Assembly: GCA_002437585.1 (NCBI GenBank)
Contig: DJQM01000016.1
Coordinates: 19,726-74,422, forward strand
Origin: Clostridiales bacterium UBA6386
GTDB taxonomy: Bacteria; Bacillota; Clostridia; Oscillospirales; Oscillospiraceae
Reading direction: 5' to 3'
Length of the DNA stretch: 54,697 nucleotides
The first letter of the stretch is position 1. Every line of letters starts with the position of its first letter. This document shows positions 45,741 through 54,515 of the stretch, one piece after another. A program made the translations under genes and the position numbers. The notes beneath the pieces are model-generated. The model saw only the letters and a list, made by a program, of their open reading frames with translations. It made no database searches and was not told the DNA's origin.

Positions 45741-48146
45741 TTGGCGGATGGAAAAATAACGTTTTCTACGGAACTTGACAATAAAGAGCTGGAGAAGCAG
45801 CTCCAGGAAATGAACGAGGAAATCAAATCCCATGAAAAAGAACTGAAAAACCTTGAAAAGGAGCGGACAGCTGCCGCAAAGACCCAGGAAGCCGCATTGA
45901 AGAGGCTGACAAAAGCGCGGCAGGAATATGAAGCCTCCAGACAGAAAGTCTCCGACCTGCAAAAATCCCAGGAACCGGAGATTTCTTCGTTTGAAAGCGT
46001 TCAGTCTCAGATTCAAAAGGCAAAGCAGGAAGCGGAGGACGCTAAAAATCAGTGGGTCAACGCCAAGGGCGGCACGAATGCGGATCAGAATCTGACAGCG
46101 GCGCAGGAAAAAATCGCCCAGCTTCAGGTGGAATATGACAACCTGCTTGCCAAGATTCAGGGGTATGACGACAAAATCGCCGCCGCGAATGTCCAGCTGG
46201 AACAGCAGAAGGCCGAGGTAAATTCGGCATCTGCGGCTTTTGAGGCGGCAAAGCAAAGCACTGCGGGTCTTGAAGCCAATATAGCAAGTGTTCAAAGCCA
46301 GCTTTCCGGAGCGGAAGCCGCCGCGGGCGGGCTTGTCCAGCAGCTGCAAGCGGCACCCCCTGCCGCGGCTGAAACGGGGCAGAAGGTTTCCGCGCTGGAA
46401 AAGATTTCACAAAAGGTGGAAAGCGGCTTTGATAAACTTGGAAAGCGGATCGGGCAGCTTGCCCTGAATGCCTTTGTTTTCAATCTGATTTCCAAGGGAC
46501 TGTCAGCGGTTGTCAGCAAGGTGAAAGACGCTATCGCCGCGGATGATGAGGCGAGCGCGGCGTTTGCCCGGCTGAAGGGTGCCGTGCTGACGGCAATTCA
46601 GCCGATCCTCAACTTCGTTGTTCCCGTCCTGACAACGCTGGCGAACGTGCTGACCCGTGTGATTACGCTGGTGATGAATTTGTTTGGTGCTTCGTTCCTT
46701 GCGAACAACAAGAAATCGGCAAAGGCACTGAATGATAAGAAGAAGGCCGTAACCGGTGTTGGAGAAGCGGCGAAGAAAGCCAGCAAGTACCTTGCGGGAT
46801 TCGATGAACTCAACGTGATGAACAGCGATGATTCTTCCGACTATGGCGGTTATTCCGGCGGTGCGGACAGTTCCGGTATCGAACCGGATTTTGATTTCGA
46901 CACCGGATTCATCACGGACAAACTGGATGAAATCATCATTTACATTTCCGGGGCTTTGCTTGCGGTTGGCGCGATATTGGCTTTTTCCGGAATCAACATC
47001 CCGCTCGGTATTGGGTTGATGGTCGTAGGAGCCTTGACGCTGGCCGCCGTAGTCAAGGAAAACTGGGACGCTATGCCGGATAATGTACGCAACGCCCTGA
47101 CAGCGGTTCTTGCGACCATTGGCGCGGCGGCACTGGTAATCGGCTTGATCCTCGCACTCTCCGGGGTCGATATCCCTCTGGGTATTGGGTTGATAGCGAT
47201 TGGAGCGGTGGCACTGGCCGGAACGGTTGCGCTGAATTGGAATACAATCTCGGAACTTCTGCAAGGTGAGATTGGAAGAGTGACCACAGTCGTGAGCGGT
47301 GCCCTACTTGTCATAGGCAGCCTACTTTGCTTTTCTGGTGTCGGGATTCCACTGGGTATTGGCCTGATCCTTGTGGGTGCGGCTGGATTGGCGACTACTG
47401 CCGCTGCTAACTGGAACGCAATCTCGGAACTTCTACAAGGGGAGCTTGGGGGCGTGGTAGCAATTGTGAGCGGGTTTCTTCTTGTCTTAGGAATCCTTCT
47501 ATGTGTTTCAGGCGTTGGAATTCCTCTGGGTATTGGCCTGATCCTCGCCGGGGCGGCTGGATTGGCGACTGTTGTTGCCGTTAACTGGAATTTCATCGTT
47601 GATAAGGTAAAAGAAATATGGAATGCAGTCAAAAACTTCTGGAACAGTAAAATAGCTCCCGTGTTTACGATTGCCTTCTGGCAAGAAAAATTTACCAGTA
47701 TCGCGGATGGCCTGAAGAGCGCGATTCACCGTGGGATCAACGCGGCGATCGGACTGCTGAATACGTTCATTGACTGGGTTAACGCAAAGATGCACTTCCA
47801 GTGGGGCGGATTGAATATTGGCGGAATCCAGCTGATTTCTCCCGGGGAAATGCAGCTGTTTACCATTCCGCATATTCCCTACCTTGCCCAGGGTGCGGTT
47901 ATCCCGCCCAACCGGGAGTTCCTGGCCGTGCTGGGCGACCAGAGCAGCGGAAACAACGTCGAGGCTCCCGAAAGTCTCATCCGGAAGATCGTCCGGGAGG
48001 AGACCCGGGGCATGAGCAGCCGCCGGGTAGAGGAACTGCTGGAGACCCTGATCTCCGTGGTGAACGGTATCGAGGTAGGAGACGAGACCATCGGCAGAGC
48101 CGCCGCCCGGTACAACCGGGTGGCTGAACGGGCAAGGGGGTATTAA
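45741..48146 (+). CDS. Tail tape measure protein
   Basis: An 801-aa protein starting at TTG 45741 (GGGAGG eight bases upstream). It sets tail length and helps DNA entry. The first ~280 residues are long coiled coil (KELEKQLQEMNEEIKSHEKE, EYEASRQKVSDLQKSQ). The middle (about 400-630) is hydrophobic with four repeats of about 60 residues, each containing GxxIPLGIGL followed by an ALNWN-type motif. The C-terminus has VINWVNAKMHF-like segments and PYLAQGAVIPPNREFLAVLG, which is typical. Short for a tape measure, implying a tail of roughly 120 nm by the usual residue-length rule. Confidence 0.9.
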   Translation: MADGKITFSTELDNKELEKQLQEMNEEIKSHEKELKNLEKERTAAAKTQEAALKRLTKARQEYEASRQKVSDLQKSQEPEISSFESVQSQIQKAKQEAEDAKNQWVNAKGGTNADQNLTAAQEKIAQLQVEYDNLLAKIQGYDDKIAAANVQLEQQKAEVNSASAAFEAAKQSTAGLEANIASVQSQLSGAEAAAGGLVQQLQAAPPAAAETGQKVSALEKISQKVESGFDKLGKRIGQLALNAFVFNLISKGLSAVVSKVKDAIAADDEASAAFARLKGAVLTAIQPILNFVVPVLTTLANVLTRVITLVMNLFGASFLANNKKSAKALNDKKKAVTGVGEAAKKASKYLAGFDELNVMNSDDSSDYGGYSGGADSSGIEPDFDFDTGFITDKLDEIIIYISGALLAVGAILAFSGINIPLGIGLMVVGALTLAAVVKENWDAMPDNVRNALTAVLATIGAAALVIGLILALSGVDIPLGIGLIAIGAVALAGTVALNWNTISELLQGEIGRVTTVVSGALLVIGSLLCFSGVGIPLGIGLILVGAAGLATTAAANWNAISELLQGELGGVVAIVSGFLLVLGILLCVSGVGIPLGIGLILAGAAGLATVVAVNWNFIVDKVKEIWNAVKNFWNSKIAPVFTIAFWQEKFTSIADGLKSAIHRGINAAIGLLNTFIDWVNAKMHFQWGGLNIGGIQLISPGEMQLFTIPHIPYLAQGAVIPPNREFLAVLGDQSSGNNVEAPESLIRKIVREETRGMSSRRVEELLETLISVVNGIEVGDETIGRAAARYNRVAERARGY

Positions 48147-48518
48147 ATGGCACGGAAAGTTCTCATCATCAACGGCCATGATTACTCCGGCTTTGTCGCG
48201 GAAGACGGCTACCAGTGGGAGGACAACGACATCGACGGCGACGGTGCCGGACGTGCCATGGACACCATGATGGACAGAGACCTTCTGGCGGACAAGACCA
48301 AGCTGCAAATCTCCTGCCGGGATCTTCTGCAATCGGAATCCTCAGCCATCCTCACGGACATCAAGCAGGAATTCTATGAGGCCACGGTGCTGGATGCCTG
48401 CAAGGGCGAGATCACCTGCCAGATGTACACAAGCTCCCGGAAGGCGGCCATTGCGGTCGTTCGGGATGACGGGGAAGTCGTGTGGTCTGGCCTCAGCTTC
48501 TCCATGATCGAGAGGTGA
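48147..48518 (+). CDS. Tail protein, small
   Basis: A 123-aa protein directly after the tape measure (LIINGHDYSGFVAEDGYQWE, KTKLQISCRDLLQSES, AAIAVVRDDGEVVWSGLSFS). Short beta-rich proteins at this site usually help form the distal tail. Specific family not certain. Confidence 0.65.
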   Translation: MARKVLIINGHDYSGFVAEDGYQWEDNDIDGDGAGRAMDTMMDRDLLADKTKLQISCRDLLQSESSAILTDIKQEFYEATVLDACKGEITCQMYTSSRKAAIAVVRDDGEVVWSGLSFSMIER

Positions 48519-48522
48519 GCCT

Positions 48523-49353
48523 ATGCAGCAGACATCTGAAGCCTATCAGCGGATTCTTGCCGGAAAGCACTGGTTCGAGAACTCCGTGACCATCGGCGAT
48601 TCCGGGCGGCTGGTAACGGAATCGGGAGATGTTATTACCTTCGGTGAAGCTCCGCATGAGGTAGTATCCATTCTGGTGGATACCGGTAGCCCGGATTCCG
48701 GCTTCCGGGAGAACGCGCTGTACAGCGTCGTTACCAACCATGAGTTCTTCACAGATGGTTCTCCCAGCGTCGGAGATGCGGTTGCCGGATATGTGGATAT
48801 CAGAATGCTGGCTCCTTACAATATCCCGAAAAAAGCCCGGATCGCCCTGTATTGCCGGGTGGTAAACGGGACGGAAGCATCCGAGTGGGTACCCCAGGGC
48901 GTGTATTACATCGACACCCGGGAGCAGACCCACAGCGGCGGCCGGGACATTCTGAAAGTCAAGGGCTACGACGCTATGCTCCTGGCGAATGTGTCCTATC
49001 CCAGCGATGACAAGCACGACTATCCACTGCTGGACAAAACCATGGTGCAGTTCATTGCCGACAACATGAAGATTGACGCAGACGGTAATGGTATCAGCGT
49101 AGACCCCCGGACGTGGGAGCTGATGACCGCCGGGTACAAGTGCAATCTTCCGGCTGGCTACTCCATGCGGGAGGCTCTGGGGATGATTGCCGCCGCCTAT
49201 GCCGGGAACTTCATCATTTCGCCCACCGGCCAGCTTCGGCTTGTGAGTATGTTCGACCTGCCGCCGGAGACACGGGTGCTGTGTACCGAGGACGGCTATA
49301 AGATCGTTTTCGGGAAAACCCCGGAAGGGGAAAATGTGTACATTCTTGCGTGA
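48523..49353 (+). CDS. Tail tip/baseplate protein, N-terminal part
   Basis: A 276-aa protein (GAGAGGTG before ATG). YVDIRMLAPYNIPKKARIAL, PQGVYYIDTREQTHSGGRDI and MREALGMIAAAYAGNFIISP are typical of tail-associated proteins with a baseplate-hub-like fold. It stops at TGA 49351 in the same frame as the next gene, which continues the theme (GPEGENV, then RVQSLDISPELSGYSRV), so the two may be halves of one ancestral protein. Confidence 0.75.
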   Translation: MQQTSEAYQRILAGKHWFENSVTIGDSGRLVTESGDVITFGEAPHEVVSILVDTGSPDSGFRENALYSVVTNHEFFTDGSPSVGDAVAGYVDIRMLAPYNIPKKARIALYCRVVNGTEASEWVPQGVYYIDTREQTHSGGRDILKVKGYDAMLLANVSYPSDDKHDYPLLDKTMVQFIADNMKIDADGNGISVDPRTWELMTAGYKCNLPAGYSMREALGMIAAAYAGNFIISPTGQLRLVSMFDLPPETRVLCTEDGYKIVFGKTPEGENVYILA

Positions 49354-49368
49354 TTGCGAGGTGAAATT

Positions 49369-50496
49369 ATGATGACGGAAAGCTTTAATCTTCTGCGCCG
49401 TGTCCAGAGTTTGGACATCTCTCCGGAGCTGTCCGGCTACAGCCGCGTGACCATCTACGCCGGGCAGGACGAAAACGGAAAGGACAAGATATACACCGCC
49501 GGAGACGATACCGGCACGACCCTGGAGATCACCAACGAATGGGGTACTCCGGAGCAGGCGGAAGCAATCCTGAAGAAAATCCGAGGCTGGCGTTACCAGC
49601 CCTACAAGGCAGGCGGTTCCAGCATTGACCCTTCCTCGGAAATCGGGGACGCTGTGACCATTTCCGATATCTACAGCGGTATCTTTGCCAAGAAGACCAC
49701 CTATGGCAAGTACATCCGTACCGACCTGGAGGCTCCCTCCAAGGAGGAAGTGGAGCATGAATTTCAGGTACAGTCACCCACCGACCGGCAGTACGCACGG
49801 TTCACGGCCAGTGTCCGGGCGGATTTGACCTTAAAAGCCACAGAAATCGCGGCGAAGGTGTCCAAGGAAGAGGGCAATCAGACTTCTAGTTTCTGGTGGA
49901 GGCTGCTCAGCGACAGCTGGACGGTCGGAAACCAGAGCAAGACCATCTTTAAGGTGGACAGCAGAGGTGCCGAAGTTGAGGGGGAAATCCGAGCCACTTC
50001 CGGCAGCATCGGCGGGTTTACCATTGAGAACGGGTATCTGTGTACCAACGGCCAGGATTGGGGCGGTGGAAACTCAGACGGTATCTACATAGGCCCCGAG
50101 GGAATCCAGTGCGGTTCAGAGAGTACCGGCGTGCAGTTGACCGCAGATGGAAATCTATACGCTGAAAATGGCTATTTCAGAGGAAATGTAAGTGCCGGAA
50201 AGATTGACTACGGCGGGAATGATGGATATTTTAGCGGCGGCGGTATCTCCAGCGGCAGTATCACCGGAAATAGGATGGTCGCAAATACGATCAGCACAGC
50301 TTACACAAGCGAAGGAATTAACACATCATTAGACTATGCGGACACATTCAACGATGCTTGCAACGGAAGCTACGTTGAAGAATTCTATGCGTCTTATCTT
50401 TACACGGCACGGTTGTACCTGAACGGAGATAGATATAAGCCAATTACTATTCAAGACCTTAACGGAGATTTTTACTCCGTATTGGCTAACTATTAG
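49369..50496 (+). CDS. Tail protein, C-terminal part with beta-helix-like repeats
   Basis: A 375-aa protein from ATG 49369 (GAGGTG upstream), 15 bases after an in-frame TGA. The N-terminal third continues the tail-tip fold (SPELSGYSRVTIYAGQDENG, GDAVTISDIYSGIFAKKTTY). Then a coiled section (SVRADLTLKATEIAAKVSKE) and Gly-rich repeats (ATSGSIGGFTIENGYLCTNG, YAENGYFRGNVSAGKIDYGG) typical of fibre-like shafts in Firmicute phages. The last 60 residues (YADTFNDACNGSYVEEFYAS) may bind the host receptor. Confidence 0.75.
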   Translation: MMTESFNLLRRVQSLDISPELSGYSRVTIYAGQDENGKDKIYTAGDDTGTTLEITNEWGTPEQAEAILKKIRGWRYQPYKAGGSSIDPSSEIGDAVTISDIYSGIFAKKTTYGKYIRTDLEAPSKEEVEHEFQVQSPTDRQYARFTASVRADLTLKATEIAAKVSKEEGNQTSSFWWRLLSDSWTVGNQSKTIFKVDSRGAEVEGEIRATSGSIGGFTIENGYLCTNGQDWGGGNSDGIYIGPEGIQCGSESTGVQLTADGNLYAENGYFRGNVSAGKIDYGGNDGYFSGGGISSGSITGNRMVANTISTAYTSEGINTSLDYADTFNDACNGSYVEEFYASYLYTARLYLNGDRYKPITIQDLNGDFYSVLANY

Positions 50497-50519
50497 GAAT
50501 GAAAAACAGGAGGTCTGCA

Positions 50520-50765
50520 ATGGATATGCTCACTACAGCAACGGGCAAAACGATACAATGCGACTACTTCAACCTTCGTCCGGAAGCCGGACGGCTCAGA
50601 GTTCAGGTAGCCGGTATCGACATTGCTTCGGTTTCTGCCATATTTGGCGATAGCCAGGAAACAATGCAACTTAGTTTTGGAAACGTACATGCGGTTGGTT
50701 ACACTGACTTAGTGTCTATCATGCCAGCGGGTGACGAAATCCGGATTCTTTTAAGGAGGCCATAA
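50520..50765 (+). CDS. Hypothetical protein in fibre region
   Basis: An 81-aa beta-rich protein from ATG 50520 (AGGAGG upstream): RLRVQVAGIDIASVSAIFGD, GNVHAVGYTDLVSIMPAGDE. Small, between tail fibre genes; role unknown. Confidence 0.65.
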   Translation: MDMLTTATGKTIQCDYFNLRPEAGRLRVQVAGIDIASVSAIFGDSQETMQLSFGNVHAVGYTDLVSIMPAGDEIRILLRRP

Positions 50766-50768
50766 CCT

Positions 50769-50957
50769 ATGGAAAATCTGAAATCCACAACCAATCTTCT
50801 GAAATCCGTCATGTACACCATGGACACCGTTTCCGTCGTCGGACTGGACAACCAGGACAAGTTCATCGGCTGTGCCCAGGCGATCCGGCGGGCAACGGAG
50901 ATGGTGAACAAGTACATTTCCGACAACGAGAAGAAGGAGGAAAAAGCCGATGGCTGA
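50769..50957 (+). CDS. Hypothetical small helical protein
   Basis: A 62-aa protein (TTNLLKSVMYTMDTVSVVGL, AIRRATEMVNKYISDNEKKE) with AAGGAGG upstream; overlaps the next gene by eight bases. Function unknown. Confidence 0.6.
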   Translation: MENLKSTTNLLKSVMYTMDTVSVVGLDNQDKFIGCAQAIRRATEMVNKYISDNEKKEEKADG

Positions 50958-52047
50958 TAAGTCTATAGCCCAGCTGAATGAGGCGGAAAAGGTATATTCC
51001 GATGATTTGTTTGTGCTGAATCAGTCCGGCTCTGCCAAGAAGCTAAGCGGCAATACCCTGAAAAACTGGCTGCTGGAAATTGCGGAATCCCTCGGCGGTA
51101 TTTCCAAAATCGAGAAGGTCAGCACCTCCGGCCTGAAAGATACCTACCGTATCTATTACGCCAAGGATGGCACCACCACCGATTTCACCGTCACCAACGG
51201 CGCAAAAGGCGACAAGGGCGATAATTCCTATGTCTGGATTCGGTACACCGGCCAGGAGCCTACGGAAAGCTCTCACAGCTTCGGCACCACGCCGGATAAC
51301 TGGATGGGTATTTACGCCGGAAACAGCGCGACCGCCCCCACGGACTACAAGCAATACGCCTGGTTCCAAATCAAGGGCGAGAAGGGCGACACCGGCGATG
51401 CCGCCTCTGTGACAAATAAATCCGTCACCTATCAGATTGGGGCTTCCGGCACAACGGCTCCTAGTGGCAGCTGGCTCCAGGCGGTGCCCACAGTTCCCCA
51501 GGGGCAGTTCTTGTGGACGAAAACGGATGTCACCTTCAACACCGGCGATACCATCACCTGGTACTGCGTGTCCAGAATGGGCATTGACGGCACCGGCGCG
51601 GTAAGCACAGTGTGCGGGGTAGACCCGGATTCCAGCGGAAATGTCCCGTTGACGGGTGCCGACATCCCGCAATCCAGCGATGATCCCACGTCCATTTCCA
51701 CGGCAATCTCCGGCAAGCAGCCAAAAATCACGGCTTCCGGCCTGCTGAAGGGGAACGGTTCCGGCGGCGTGTCGGCGGCGGTAGCCGGTACGGACTACCA
51801 AAGCCCTGTGAAGTCAGCGACGGTGACGCTGTCCGCTAGTGCCTGGAGCAATAACGCACAGACCGTCAGCGTCTCCAATGTGACTACCGGCAGCCTTGTG
51901 ACCGTTGCGCCTGTTCCCACCTCCCGAAAGGCGTACCTGGAAGCGGATGTGTATTGCAGTGCTCAGGGTGCCGGTACGCTGACCTTTGTCTGCGAGGACG
52001 TACCCAGCGTTAATCTGGATGTTAATATTCAGATCATCAACAAATAG
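50950..52047 (+). CDS. Tail fibre protein with collagen-like turns
   Basis: A 365-aa protein. An N-terminal helical head (SIAQLNEAEKVYSDDLFVLN) is followed by beta domains joined by short Gly-X-Y collagen-like pieces (GAKGDKGDNS, GEKGDTGDAA), then ISGKQPKITASGLLKGNGSG. A C-terminal domain of about 75 residues (SATVTLSASAWSNNAQTVSV, CSAQGAGTLTFVC) reappears at the end of the gene at 53238. Likely part of a host-binding fibre. Confidence 0.8.
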   Translation: MADKSIAQLNEAEKVYSDDLFVLNQSGSAKKLSGNTLKNWLLEIAESLGGISKIEKVSTSGLKDTYRIYYAKDGTTTDFTVTNGAKGDKGDNSYVWIRYTGQEPTESSHSFGTTPDNWMGIYAGNSATAPTDYKQYAWFQIKGEKGDTGDAASVTNKSVTYQIGASGTTAPSGSWLQAVPTVPQGQFLWTKTDVTFNTGDTITWYCVSRMGIDGTGAVSTVCGVDPDSSGNVPLTGADIPQSSDDPTSISTAISGKQPKITASGLLKGNGSGGVSAAVAGTDYQSPVKSATVTLSASAWSNNAQTVSVSNVTTGSLVTVAPVPTSRKAYLEADVYCSAQGAGTLTFVCEDVPSVNLDVNIQIINK

Positions 52048-52059
52048 GAGGTGAAGGCC

Positions 52060-52362
52060 ATGATTCGTGGCACAACACCAACCCATATTTTTAGGCTCCC
52101 CATCGAGACGGACACCATCCGGCAGTTAAGGATTACTTACAACCAGTGCGGAAAAACGGTGCTGGAAGCGACGGAAGACGATTGCACCTTGACCGGACAG
52201 GAAATCCGCTTCCGGCTTACCCAGGAGGACACGCTGCTTTTTACGCCTCTGGCGGCGGTGGAGCTGCAAATCAAGGTGCTGACAACGGATGATAATGTCA
52301 TGGCCTCCAAGGTCATGTCTCTGGCGGTGGAGAAGATTCTGAATACCGAGGTGCTGACATGA
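52060..52362 (+). CDS. Small beta-rich tail-region protein
   Basis: A 100-aa protein from ATG 52060 (AGGAGGTG upstream): IRGTTPTHIFRLPIETDTIR, FRLTQEDTLLFTPLAAVELQ. The opening IRGTTPTHxF is common in Firmicute phage baseplate/fibre accessory proteins. Overlaps the next gene by four bases. Confidence 0.65.
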   Translation: MIRGTTPTHIFRLPIETDTIRQLRITYNQCGKTVLEATEDDCTLTGQEIRFRLTQEDTLLFTPLAAVELQIKVLTTDDNVMASKVMSLAVEKILNTEVLT

Positions 52363-52634
52363 TCCTGGACATTATCTTTGACCAGGCTCCGGCAATCCTG
52401 CAGGCGGATTTCGCCGGAGAGCAAACGCTGACCATCGATTTCGGCGAAATCCTGGCCGTACCGGACAGCGACTGGTACGAAGGAATCTACACCGTGACAC
52501 CTTCCGCCGCCGGGAAGGTGCTTCCCACGGCGCAGAAGCGGATGCACAACGATGTGACCGTCCGCCCCATTCCCTATTTCAGTGTAAGCAATGCCGCCGG
52601 TGGAAATACCATCTGCATCGGCGGTGAAAATTGA
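52359..52634 (+). CDS. Small beta-rich tail-region protein
   Basis: A 91-aa protein (FDQAPAILQADFAGEQTLTI, DWYEGIYTVTPSAAGKVLPT, NDVTVRPIPYFSVSNAAGGN). The DWYEGxYxVTPS section and the ending TICIGGEN recur widely in tail-fibre-linked genes, and its last residues resemble the end of the next gene. Confidence 0.65.
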   Translation: MILDIIFDQAPAILQADFAGEQTLTIDFGEILAVPDSDWYEGIYTVTPSAAGKVLPTAQKRMHNDVTVRPIPYFSVSNAAGGNTICIGGEN

Positions 52635-52647
52635 AAGGAGCAATTAC

Positions 52648-53223
52648 ATGGCAAACAGTAAAATTATTTTCAACGGCAAAACCCTGATCGATCTGACCAG
52701 CGACACCGTAGCGGCGGACAAGCTGCTGGCCGGTATCACCGCCCACGGCAAAGACGGCGAACTGGTAACCGGCACCTGCGCGTTTGATGCCAATACCCAG
52801 GACGCGACCGCCGCCGCGGCCGAAATCCTGAAGGGCAAGACCGCCTACAACAAGGGCAAGAAGATCACCGGCACCATGCCCAACAACGGAGCCGTAACCG
52901 GCACGATCTCCGCAAAGGATGCCCAGTACACCATCCCCCAGGGCTATCACGACGGTTCCGGCAAGGTGAGCATTGCCAAGGCGGAACAGGACAAGCTGAT
53001 TCCCGGCAACATCCGGGAGGGCGTGACTGTCCTGGGCGTGGAAGGCACCATGAGCGGCACCGAGGGCGCAAAGCCCCAGGCTAAGACTGCCACCCCCTCC
53101 GCTGAAGAGCAGGTGATCCTGCCGGATGAGGGATACAACTGTCTGTCTCAGGTCACGGTCGAGGCTATCCCCTATAAAGAGGCGGCTAACTCTGCCGGAG
53201 GTACTACCGTCACCATCGGCTAA
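52648..53223 (+). CDS. Tail fibre-like protein
   Basis: A 191-aa protein from ATG 52648 (AAAGGAG upstream). N-terminus NSKIIFNGKTLIDLTSDTVA plus ITAHGKDGELVTGT is matched by the next gene. A central repeat (AAAEILKGKTAYNKGKKITG, IPQGYHDGSGKVSI, TVLGVEGTM) is typical of fibre proteins. It ends AGGTTVTIG. Confidence 0.75.
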   Translation: MANSKIIFNGKTLIDLTSDTVAADKLLAGITAHGKDGELVTGTCAFDANTQDATAAAAEILKGKTAYNKGKKITGTMPNNGAVTGTISAKDAQYTIPQGYHDGSGKVSIAKAEQDKLIPGNIREGVTVLGVEGTMSGTEGAKPQAKTATPSAEEQVILPDEGYNCLSQVTVEAIPYKEAANSAGGTTVTIG

Positions 53224-53237
53224 GGAGGTGAACCGCC

Positions 53238-53612
53238 ATGGGCGTTAACAAGATCATCTACGGGGGTAAAACCCTGGTAGACATGACAGATGCCACGGCG
53301 ACACCGGAAACGGTGCTGGAAGGTTATACTGCCTATGGCGCAAACGGCGCACGGATTGTGGGCACGGCTTCGGCTACAAAGCGGCGGGAGGTGACCATCT
53401 CCCTGCCGCTGGCCGGGTGGGTGGACGGTGAGCAGACGGTATCAGTCTCCGGCGTGACGGCGGATGCCACGGTCATCATAGGCGGCACTCCGGGCAGCGA
53501 TTACAACGAGTTCGAGGCCTACTGTTCTGAGCAAGGGAGCGGAACTCTGACATTCACCGCCCCATATCAGCCGAATGGGGACTTGACCGCCAATGCGGTG
53601 ATTCTGACATAG
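53238..53612 (+). CDS. Tail fibre-like protein, mosaic
   Basis: A 124-aa protein. The first ~45 residues (NKIIYGGKTLVDMTDATATP, YGANGARIVGTAS) parallel the previous gene. The last ~75 (REVTISLPLAGWVDGEQTVS, CSEQGSGTLTFTA) parallel the C-terminus of the gene at 50950. It looks like a recombinant of the two. Confidence 0.75.
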   Translation: MGVNKIIYGGKTLVDMTDATATPETVLEGYTAYGANGARIVGTASATKRREVTISLPLAGWVDGEQTVSVSGVTADATVIIGGTPGSDYNEFEAYCSEQGSGTLTFTAPYQPNGDLTANAVILT

Positions 53613-53622
53613 GAGGGATAAC

Positions 53623-54513
53623 ATGATATTCAATGTAACGGGCGGGGGCGGCGGCACAGGCTGTACTCTGACCATCACTGCCCCGGTGGGAGCTACGGTG
53701 ACCGTCAGCAAGGATGGCAAGTCCAAGCCGTCCAAAGTATCCACGACCGGCACGGTGGTCTTCAAGGGGCTGGAAACCGGCACCTGGACAATCACCATCA
53801 CCCATGGCACGGACACGGCCAGTAAGACGGTGGAGATCAAGGCGGACTACCAGGCAGAAATTACGTTCTTCAGCGCAACCATCAACATCACCTACCCGGC
53901 TGGCCTGACCTGCACGGCCACGGACGGCAGCACCACCCTGACGGCACCGGACACCAGCGGCACATGGGACTGCGTTGTGCCAAACGCAGGGGCGTGGACT
54001 ATCACAGCGGGTGACTTTAGCGCAGACGCAATCATGATCACCAGCGGCCAAACGGAAACCGTCCGGGTTGCAAGGTGGATCGTCAAAAATGGTGTGCCTA
54101 CGGATATCGGATTTGCAACGAAACTGTTTACCGGCACTGGATATACGATTACCCAGGAAAGCGGATATGTACATCTGAAAACAACAAAAGACAACTGTGC
54201 CGTGCTATCTGATGCGATGGTTGATTTTGGGAACGTGAAGACGGTGATTGCGGATATCGATGCTATATCTGTCAGCACCAGCAGTAGTTATGCGGTATTT
54301 AGGGGTAACGGTATCGTGCTGACGAATAACGCAAATGTATCGGGGTTACAACCCGCATTGAACGCAATTAAGCACAATGCTATATCAAAGGATAAGGGAA
54401 GACAGATATTATCCCTTGATGCAACAAGTATTACTGGTACTTGGTACATTGGCATATCGATGGGCGGCAACGCAGGAGAGGTCAATGTCTACAATCTGCG
54501 GGCGGAGGTGTGA
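53623..54513 (+). CDS. Tail-region protein with Ig-like beta domains
   Basis: A 296-aa protein from ATG 53623. A Gly-rich start (NVTGGGGGTGC) and two or three PEGA/Ig-like beta repeats (TLTITAPVGATVTVSKDGKS, KGLETGTWTITITHGTDTAS, TYPAGLTCTATDGSTTL) precede a unique C-terminal half (TGYTITQESGYVHLKTTKDN). That half is more AT-rich than the start, suggesting an exchanged receptor-binding end. Confidence 0.75.
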   Translation: MIFNVTGGGGGTGCTLTITAPVGATVTVSKDGKSKPSKVSTTGTVVFKGLETGTWTITITHGTDTASKTVEIKADYQAEITFFSATINITYPAGLTCTATDGSTTLTAPDTSGTWDCVVPNAGAWTITAGDFSADAIMITSGQTETVRVARWIVKNGVPTDIGFATKLFTGTGYTITQESGYVHLKTTKDNCAVLSDAMVDFGNVKTVIADIDAISVSTSSSYAVFRGNGIVLTNNANVSGLQPALNAIKHNAISKDKGRQILSLDATSITGTWYIGISMGGNAGEVNVYNLRAEV

Positions 54514-54515
54514 CC

